Assembly: GCF_963678635.1 (NCBI RefSeq)
Contig: NC_087071.1
Coordinates: 5,471,624-5,535,623, forward strand
Reading direction: 5' to 3'
From: Symsagittifera roscoffensis
Taxonomy: Eukaryota > Xenacoelomorpha > Acoela > Convolutidae
DNA length: 64,000 nt
Numbering within the stretch: position 1 is the stretch's first letter; every line of letters starts with the position of its first letter. The notes under the pieces are model-generated. The model was given only the letters and a program-made list of their open reading frames with translations. It was not told the origin of the DNA and ran no database searches. Both the position numbers and the translations under genes were made by a program. Positions 56,001 through 64,000 of the stretch are shown here, piece after piece.

Positions 56001-58609
56001 TGTAATTGTTCGAACCAAATGTTGGGTAACCGTTCAAATGTTGCTTTTTCTGAAGCAGTAAACCCTCCCTTTTTTGTAAAATGAATTTCACTGTCCGCTT
56101 GTTTTTGTTGATGGTATGTGTTTTTGTCAATGCTATGCGACAGGCCATATCTGCTAGAGGTTGAGGTTGTAAACTCCTTATCATCTTCGTTTTTTCCTGA
56201 GACGATTGCTGCATAAGATGCGCTGTTTTTGCTTGTAAATCGAGATGGATCATGAAGTGACGTATGATGGAACCCTCTACATTGCTGACATCGTCTCTCT
56301 GAATTGCAATTGTTTCTTGAATGGCGAGAACTTAAGCAATTTATGCAAAGCTCATGCTGTTTTACCAAATTATATTTTTCAACTGGTGCTAAGCTCTGGT
56401 AGCGGGTGCAATGAGCCAAAAAATGTTCCTGCGAACAAATGAAGCACTTTTTAGAAGGATATTGGAATTTGGTTGTCGTATTGATGTCAGACCCCATTTT
56501 AGCGTTTTGCTTACTTCCCAAAGACGTTTGATTTTGTGTCTTAAGCTCCTGATCTTTGACCGCTGACGTCCCCAGAAACGAGTGCTCCCCTTGTAATCTT
56601 TCCAATACTTTAGCTTGTATTTCAAGCCACTCCTGAAACAATTGTACGTTGTTGTTTTGAACATTTTCACGGACAGCGTATTCAGTCCATTTCATAAGTA
56701 AATTGTCAGGAACTTTAGTTTTGATAAGTTTGAGTAAAGCTGTAGAATGCAAATCTGCTTGAAAACCCAAATTTTGGAAGGTTCGAACTAACTGTTTCAA
56801 AAAGGATGCGAATGAAACAACTGAACGATTGTTACTAGTTGAGGACGGCCAAGTTTCAATTTGCTGAATGAAAGCATTTACAATATAGTTTGAGTCGCCA
56901 AAATGATTTTGAAGGTCCCTCAGTGCGGCTTTGTAAAAAGCAGGGTTACATGAGTACCCTTTGATGAGTGCTTTTGCTTTTCCTGACACCGAATCCTGTA
57001 GATAAGTCATCCGGTGAGTGTCACTAATTGTATGATTCCTATCAACTGTAGCCTGGAACATGTTTATCCAGTCGTGGTAAGCCATCGGGTCTCCGTCGTA
57101 GTTAGGTAGCTTAATTGGAGGAAGTTTAACAGAAAACTTATAGTCAATTTTTTCTTGTCCGGGTAAAAAACTTGCGTAAGTTTCAGAGTTGTGCATTGTT
57201 GGAATGGGTCGAGCTTGGTTGTAATTCTGATAATTGAAAAGTTTTGAATTACTTTCTCCAAATGGATCTCTATTCTGTTGCCTGTTTGATGAAATTGGAT
57301 TATTTATAGCCTGATCAAGATGATGTTGCGTAGGAAGATTGTTTGTTTGGTAGCTATTACCAACGTGAGTATCCGTTATCTGGTTGTAGGGATGGTTTTG
57401 CACAAGCAGATGCGGTGGAATTTGGTTGTAGTTAGGATGAATGAGGTATCCTGAATGATTTTCTTTAAGCGCGTCTCTATTCTGTTCGCAGTGTGTTGAT
57501 ATCGGGTTGTTGAAAACCGGTTCATGACAATGATGTGCATGTAGAATGTTTAATTGATTTTTATCAAACCCATGACTATCCACTACCTGGTGCCTTTTAA
57601 TATCCCCATGACTATCCACTACTTGGTTGTTCAAATCCAAAGTTCTTTGAAACTGTTCAACCGAGTGACTTTGAGCAAACGGGTTCCGATTCGCTTGTAT
57701 GACAGTAGGGGGAGATGTATACTGCTCTAAATTTTTCTGATGAGTTAGATGGAAATTATTTTCCTTTGAAGTTGATGTTTGTATAGCGTTTCCTGGTTGC
57801 TGACGATTGGAATAAGCAAATGAAGATTCCAATGAAAATTTTTCGTGGAGATTTGCATGGACTGCTGGAGCTGAAAACTGAAACGAATCATGGCTTCGAT
57901 TCAAATGTAAGTTGTCTGGCAATGCTTGGTGTACTGATGTTAGTAGTAGTTGATTCGTTGGTTGAATAGTTTGTTCATATCCTGTAAACCTTTTTTGTTC
58001 CAAGCTTTCTTCTCTTGACTGAGAACTTAGAGAGGTCAACTCTCTAGACAATGATTCGTTTGCAGAGTGGTTCAAAGATATTTGCGGTACGTCGGTGGTT
58101 GAGTGTTGGTGAAGTAGCATGTCGTTCTGTAAGTTAATTGGCTCTCCATCAGATGAATTGTTCACGCGGTTGCTAGAGGGCTGAGTGAAGTGATTTTCGG
58201 CATAAGTGTCCTTGACGACGGGGTTTCGCCGGGATACAGGCGTCGATTTGTTTACGTTTATTGTATTAGAACCAGAACAGCTGGTTAAGTCTTCGCCTAG
58301 AGTGTTGACGTTGTGGGTTAGCTCTATAAGTTGTCGTGAAAGACATGCACATATCTCCATAGCGTCGTCGTTCTCTTCCGAAGATCCATTTGCGAACACT
58401 TCGGTTGCTATTACTTTCATTTGTTCTAATCGGTCTTCTGTTTTCTGCGCCAAAGTCTTCAAAGAACTAATATGGGTCCCTCTTTCTATCTGTGACTGTA
58501 AGAACTCCATAGACCGGCTCATTTCGATTCTAGCCAGCCTGAATTTACTTGAGGCAATTTTTGCAGTTATTGTTGACGTCGACGAATTGTTGGTATTGGT
58601 ATCGTCCAT
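53030..58609 (-). CDS. BEL/Pao Gag-Pol polyprotein, truncated by the gap
   Basis: 1860 codons from ATG at 58609 run to the gap without a stop. Residues 1-80 are a charged helical start. About 100-510 form a long Asn/Gln/His-rich region with a duplicated QVVDSHG. About 515-690 match the BEL gag domain DUF1759 (KLPNYDGDPMAYHDWI). Zinc knuckles begin with CFIC at 722, and the protease motif is DPGS at 890-893. Reverse transcriptase has D1242 in LADIEGMF and YMDD at 1316-1319. RNase H has D1492 in FTDAS. The integrase zinc region HAHHICVHQG...CFIC lies at about 1808-1855. The catalytic integrase core and end are missing in the gap. What is present shows no disabling change, so the copy may be young. 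Confidence 0.95.
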
Positions 58610-58657
58610 AGTTGTTGAGAGTCGTAGATAAGGACGGCGCTTGTTCCGTTTCGGCCG

Positions 58658-58688
<31 letters not shown>

Positions 58689-59202
58689 TCTTATTCAATT
58701 TTACTTCAAACTAAAGTTAGAGAAAAAAAAAAAACTTCGAATGTTTTCTTCAATTTGTTTTTGTTAAAATGTTTGCTGTTGTTTTCAAAATATTTAAATG
58801 TTTTTTGAGGGAAAAAAAAGACTTGCTATTTTTTTTTTGGTAAACTCGAAATTAAATGATTTTTTTTTTTTTTTTTTTTTTAGTTGTTTCCGTGTTATGG
58901 TAATTTACAGGCTACACTCAAAGCAAGGATACAAAGGGACGACAATTTTCCAGAAACAACGAGAGGAAAACGCATCTACACACAAACACAATTTAAAACG
59001 AGACAAAGGAAGGACAATTATATTCGCACATTAAGACAAGAGAGACCCAGACAACATGCTCAACAACTGCTTCACCATCTATTATTGTAAAAATAATATT
59101 CGTCGTTTTTTTTTTTTTTTTTTTTTTTTTAAATCTAAAATTCGTCAGATGTTTGTTTAGATTGTACAGAAAAAATGCAAACAGGAAAGTTAAAAACAGG
59201 AA

Positions 59203-59233
<31 letters not shown>

Positions 59234-60292
59234 ACGAAATGATAAAATGCCGAAAAATAACTATCTTTTGGAAAAGGGGGTTTTCGGAGTATCCCGTTTA
59301 CGGAAAAACAAAAAGTCGCGACAGCGTCGATTCAAATCGGGTTTCTTTTTTACTCAGATGCGCTCAAAATAACTTGGTTTTCCTTGGTTAGGTGGAGAGC
59401 AAGTCTGAAAGGAAAACGGCTAAGAAAACTGATAAATTTTGGAGGTTTTGTTATTAAAACAAGTTAAGTTTTGCTCTCAAACTCGCTCTCCTCAGAGTAG
59501 TTACACGCAAATTTGTTCGCTCAACTCGGGGTTACAAATCAATATCAATGTACAAGTAAACATATATTGATTAATGCAAACATTTATTCTTTTTTTTTTT
59601 AAGAAGACATGTACATTTTGTCAGATCTTTTCTCTTCTTCCTTTTTTTTTCGATGATGTTCTTGTCAAAACTTATTTCTCAATTCTCTGTTTTTTTTTCT
59701 ATGTCTTCTGTTGTTGAATACGTGACATGCAGCTGTTGAATATATTTTCCAAATAATGTGAACTGCGCAGTCGGTTGTGTAGTTTCGTCTTCACAGATTA
59801 TTTTCAAGGGTCAAACGAAAAAATCTGGTGTGCCAGTCTGAAGAAAAATACCGGGTAAGATCAGGGATCAAGTGTATTGAAAGGGGGTGTTTTTGTTTTA
59901 TTGTTTTTTGAGATATCAGAGTGAAAAAAAGAGAATTTTGCTCAAGTTAGTCGGCTGTCAAAAAAGGATGATAATTTTCGCTGTTCAGCATTCGCCAAAG
60001 CATGTAATGATAATCTTTCTTATCAACAAGATTCACGAAGGTTTAATTCAAACTTTTCAATGGTATGTTACAAATCGCAGAAACTTTAGAATCAATTTAT
60101 GACTTATTCGATGATTTATCAAAGTGCGGGAAAGTTGCTTCAGCAACACGTGATGTTACGCTGTAAAGTATGAAGAACAAATCTGTTCACAGTTGTCGAT
60201 TTGTTCACCACGCCAAATGACACTGCCTTATGACAACGTTAATTAAGCTTTTCGAAATTGAATTTGAAAGGGGGGAAGTGGAAAAGAGCCCA
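58610..60292. other. 5' flank of the BEL/Pao element, LTR not resolved
   Basis: On the minus strand this is upstream of the BEL start codon, where leader and 5' LTR should be. I find no TGG primer site next to a CA end and no second copy of any segment. Four long T tracts lie at 58658-59233. A plus-strand Arg/Gln-rich frame (58884-59090) between two of them is unexplained. The last part, near 60270, has the words GGGGGGAAGTGGAAAAGAGCC of a family-C end. Confidence 0.4.
58658..59233. repeat. Four long poly-T tracts
   Basis: Uninterrupted T runs occupy 58658-58684 (27), 58860-58881 (22), 59106-59130 (25) and 59207-59233 (27), spaced about 75-225 bases apart. Nowhere else in the window are homopolymers this long clustered. 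Confidence 0.9.
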
Positions 60293-63200
60293 GTTTTGTT
60301 ATATGAAAATCAAGAAGAATTTTGAAAAAGAAAAAATTAAAAATAATTTGAAAAAAGTGTTGTTTTTGCATTTTTTTGGGCTAGTTTTGCCTCATCGTTG
60401 AAAACGAGTTAACAGGGTTGTTGCTATAACCTTGTATCTGAATAGCAAAAAAGTGTTTAGAGCAGCATCCTAAAATTGTACACAATAGCTTTTTTATTTT
60501 TAGGACAGAAAAAGTTGTTTTATAAGCCTCAGTTTCATTGATTCTATTTTTTCACTCATGATTTATTTTTAAGCTTTGATATTGTAAACTTGGCGTTCAA
60601 AATTCTTTGGAAAATCTGTTTATGATAGAGTGGAAAATGGAAATTTGCGAGCCGGATTAAGATTTAAGGGTGCTCGGGGTAAATCACAGTTGCTTGAGGT
60701 CAAAACTGATCCCAATATTGCTTTCCTTTTTTTGCAATGGACGATGCAAAAAACTGAGCTTCTTGAGCCCAAATTTTAGCAAAACAATTGAATGAGCCCA
60801 GTTTTTTTTAAATTAGAGCTCGTTAAGCCTAATTATTAGAAAAAAAAGCGGAGTGAGCCCATTTTTTTTCATCTAATTGAGCCTAATTAGTGCCCTTAAC
60901 TCGGTTATTTAGAGCAAATCAACAGTAACTCTAAGAATTGGCAGAACAGGGATCTTTTTGGGTCTTTTTGAGATCGTTATTGCTCATTTGGTTTCTAAAT
61001 CTTGAATCATTCACTACCGTGTTTATCCGGTTGAAAATCAGATCTAGGACTTTTTAACCATGTCTGTGTGTTCCAATAAACATTTTCTGAAAAACCTTTT
61101 TTGAGTGAGGTGTTCTCATCTTTTTTTGAGACCAAGTTGGAGAAAATGACACGTATAAAGATCTAAAAAATTTTAGAAATAAGTAAGATTTTTTTGCTCA
61201 ACGCGCGCGTTTTAAGAAGTCATGTTTGTACCAACCCGGCGGAACAACACAAAATTTCCTATTATTTTTTTTTTCAAGTTGTTTGTGCCTATTTTTCACC
61301 TTTCGAGGTCCCCATATTTGCAGCATATTGGTTTGAGGTCAAGCATATCTGTTAATCTACGATTTGTTTAAAGGAGTTAATCCACGAGATGATATTGAGA
61401 GCTGCCGAAACAACAAGTTCTTGCGGTTCCCATTGTTTTAGAAAAAAAGTTTTCTTTTTCGCAGAAAATGCTTGACTTTATTTTCCGGTTTCACAATTCA
61501 ATAAAGGTTAAAAGGTGATTTCTAAAGTTATAATCAAAACTAACCCTAAGTACTGGTTCGTTAATTTAGCAAACTTTTCGCAACTGCAAGAAATCCCTGA
61601 AATTTCCGATGAAAAATCGATATCAGCTTCAACGTTGTCAAGACTTTTTTCAAGTATTCGTTGTAAAAATTGGATGCCAAGTTTTTAATACCATCGGAGA
61701 TAAACCAAGTTTCGAATCTTGTTTTTATTGGAATGTTTGATTTATAATTTTGTCTTGAGACGTAAAATCTTCCGATGAGTTAGAGGAAGCAGTTGGCTGG
61801 CAAGGTGCGAGGCAAACATACAAGCTCTTGTCTAACTATCTTTGTAGTTAATGTCTGTTCCAGTCCATATACTTGAAAATTAAGTACTGATTGAGCTCAA
61901 CTTGCTTAAAGGTGGGCTAATTCAGTTGGTTTTTTAAAAAACATTGCTCCTTCAGTATCCTCCATAGAAGAAAGAGACCAAAATGGGGACCAATCTCGAC
62001 AGTCTGAAAATTTGGCGGCCGAAAAACCAATTGAAGTAGAGCACAAAATCAGCAGAACCACGCAATTTTGGTCAAAAACATGAAACATAGGACAAAAAAG
62101 CATGTTTTTCAAGAAGTGTTTTTATGAGATCAAGAACGTTTTCAATTCACATTGAGAAGTATCTCAAAAAAAGAAAAGTTTGCTCAATTTACCTCGTCAG
62201 GAAGATACATTCATCGATAATGAATTAGGATTTACAAAGTATGAGAACCACGGTAAGAAAAAATTTCTACTCAAAGCATTTTTGTAAAGCTAATCAAAAC
62301 AGAATAATTGGTTTCCAGTTTTAAGCCATTAAAGTTGCTACCGAATCTTTGGTTTTTTTACTTATTGGTTTTGCTTTTTTCAGTTCAAGCAACAACCAAC
62401 ACAAATTTGCCTAACAACCGTACACTATCATAAAATTATCAATTTAATCATACCGATTGACAGCCGAGAAAGACCAAAACATAGTTCGAGCACAGTCAAA
62501 AATTATGTTGACCACAGTTGAAAGTTTCTCGAGCGCAGTCAACGTATGGGACAAAAACTTTCAAAAAGTTTTTTTTTTGTAATATTTAAAGCTGATTTGA
62601 GAAAACGCAGGAACACTCGCTGTATTTACAAAACCAAAAATCGTTTTATACTAAAATCAAATTTGCCAATTGTGGTTTATATGGTTTAGTTAAAGCTAAA
62701 AAATGGAAATATTTTAAGTCGAAAAAATGGAGAAAGTCCAGACTATCGAATTATTTTCATTTTTGGTACAAAGAGTCGAAAAAAAAGATCTGGAACGATG
62801 GACTCAACATAATTATTTTATAGATAGAAAAAACTAAAACTGTCGAAATCTATCGTATTTTGGTGAAAAAGGTCGGAATCTGTTTGATCTGGGTTTTAAG
62901 CGAATTTGATTTTCTTTCTCCGGTTAAATAAACCGACACGAGTCGAAATAAAAGAATCAAAACAAATCAAATTCGGGTTAGATCTTCCAAAGACAGTAGA
63001 TTTGAATCAAGAGAATCGAACAATTATTTATGCATTGATTAGTGAGTCATTTTGATATTTATGCCCTTAGTTCAAGGTTGAAAAAACTTATATTTTTTAA
63101 TTTTTTATTTTGTACTGATAGACTCTTAAAAGGAGTGCCATTTGAAAGAGATCTATGAAAATTTTCACACACAATCTTTTTTATAAATGTTTTCTTCAAT

Positions 63201-64000
63201 TAGTTTGTCTAGTACTCTAAAAAGCTTTCTTCAAGTGATTGTTTCCCCAATATATATTTTATATTTAAAAAAATGCATGGCCGACAAACATACAGTTTAG
63301 AATGAAATTTGGAAGAAGTTTTATAAGTTCGCTTAAAGTTTTTTTGTTTCGTCCTTAAAAACAATAAATAAAGTTCGTTCATAAAAAAAAACATACAGTT
63401 TAGAAAAATATAATTTGAGAAAACGCATTAGGAAATTCGCCCTCTTCGATAATTTTGCTGAATTTCTCACACAGTATAAACTGAAATCATAGTAACTGTT
63501 TGTACATGGCAAGAAAATTTCGTTTCTTATAGTGGTTAAACACTGTGAGATTGAGGTCTTTTTTGACAGACTAATATTTTTTTTTACTAACTAACTACTC
63601 AAACTAATTATCGGAGTTACCAAAAATCACTAATAGTGGTTTTTGATTTTTTTGTAAGAAAAAAAACAAATAAAGACAACATGATAAACCGAAGATTAGG
63701 TACTTGTTCATGCAGCTTATAATATTTATGGTGGTTTTGAGACTAAAAATAAAACAGATTTTTTACTTTTTCATTACGAGGCCAAAATGTGCATTTAGTG
63801 AATTTTAAGCGGATTCCACAACACGAACGTTTTCTTTGTTCTTCTTTTGTTTTTCATGTTGTTTGATCGTTTCGACAAAATTTTACCGCGCGTAAAGATA
63901 CCTCTTTGGAACTCAGTAGCATACAGACACTAAAAATGTGCGCCTTTCCAAAGCATAGTTTGGCCTCGTAATGTTTGAATTTTTTGGCAACCCTGTGAAA
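60293..64000 (-). repeat. Right arm of the large inverted repeat
   Basis: This matches, inverted, 34245-37496 joined to 44390-44857, and continues to the last base of the window. It lacks the Ty3 element. At the corresponding site (near 60765) the sequence is continuous. A block present at about 36330-36365 in the left arm is missing here. It has no gene. Confidence 0.85.
63772..63973 (-). mobile_element. Family-B MITE, copy 5 (partner of copy 3)
   Basis: 202 bases between CATTACGAGG and CCTCGTAATG at the position in the right arm homologous to 34273-34474. About 20 differences from that copy by hand count. Confidence 0.9.

Noticed and set aside
58884-59090. Arg/Gln-rich plus-strand frame between poly-T tracts, possible exon after TTTACAG
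   Set aside because: It is short, without recognisable domain or partner exon, and lies in the BEL/Pao 5' flank.

Overview
The window is AT-rich, repeat-dense animal nuclear DNA, most likely from an invertebrate. A BEL/Pao retrotransposon (a class known from animals), intron-containing genes with C. elegans-like TTTTCAG 3' splice sites, an ABCG-type transporter and a TTC39/IML2-like protein point to a metazoan; I cannot name the species. There is no bacterial-style gene packing. Three host genes are supported: an intronless gene for a small secreted, acidic, repeat-built protein (minus strand, 20097-21140), a two-exon TTC39/IML2-like gene (27107-29791), and the first five exons of an ABCG-type transporter (45597-51550), whose later exons are not visible.

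Layout. 1-19.6 kb holds no intact gene. It contains repeat copies with CCCGGGTTGACC ends, decayed coding remnants, a GA microsatellite, a 2.5 kb minisatellite built on CCGCGACTAATTTTT (10.4-12.9 kb), a tRNA-related SINE-like unit and a 0.3 kb tandem duplication. 20-21.2 kb is the secreted protein gene. 22.4-24.3 kb is a second, degenerate minisatellite with a GTCGCGACTCAAAA core, interrupted by a roughly 350 bp insertion. 25-27 kb carries short elements with GGCTCTTTTTCC ends. 27.1-29.8 kb is the TTC39-like gene.

34.2-64 kb is organised as a large inverted repeat. The left arm (34.2-37.5 plus 44.4-44.86 kb) is split by a 6.9 kb Ty3/gypsy retrotransposon with an intact 2141-codon gag-pol reading frame. 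The right arm (60.3-64.0 kb, running off the window) has no such element and so preserves an approximate pre-insertion site. Between the arms lie the ABC transporter exons and a BEL/Pao element on the opposite strand, whose integrase core is lost in a 200 bp run of N.

Short inverted-repeat elements (about 200 bp, ends CATTACGAGGCCAAACTGTG) occur at least six times. Mobile and satellite DNA explain most of the non-genic sequence. The best candidates for something new are the membrane-like segment inside the Ty3 pol between RNase H and integrase, that element's missing 3' LTR, the repeat-expanding secreted protein, and the large inverted repeat itself.
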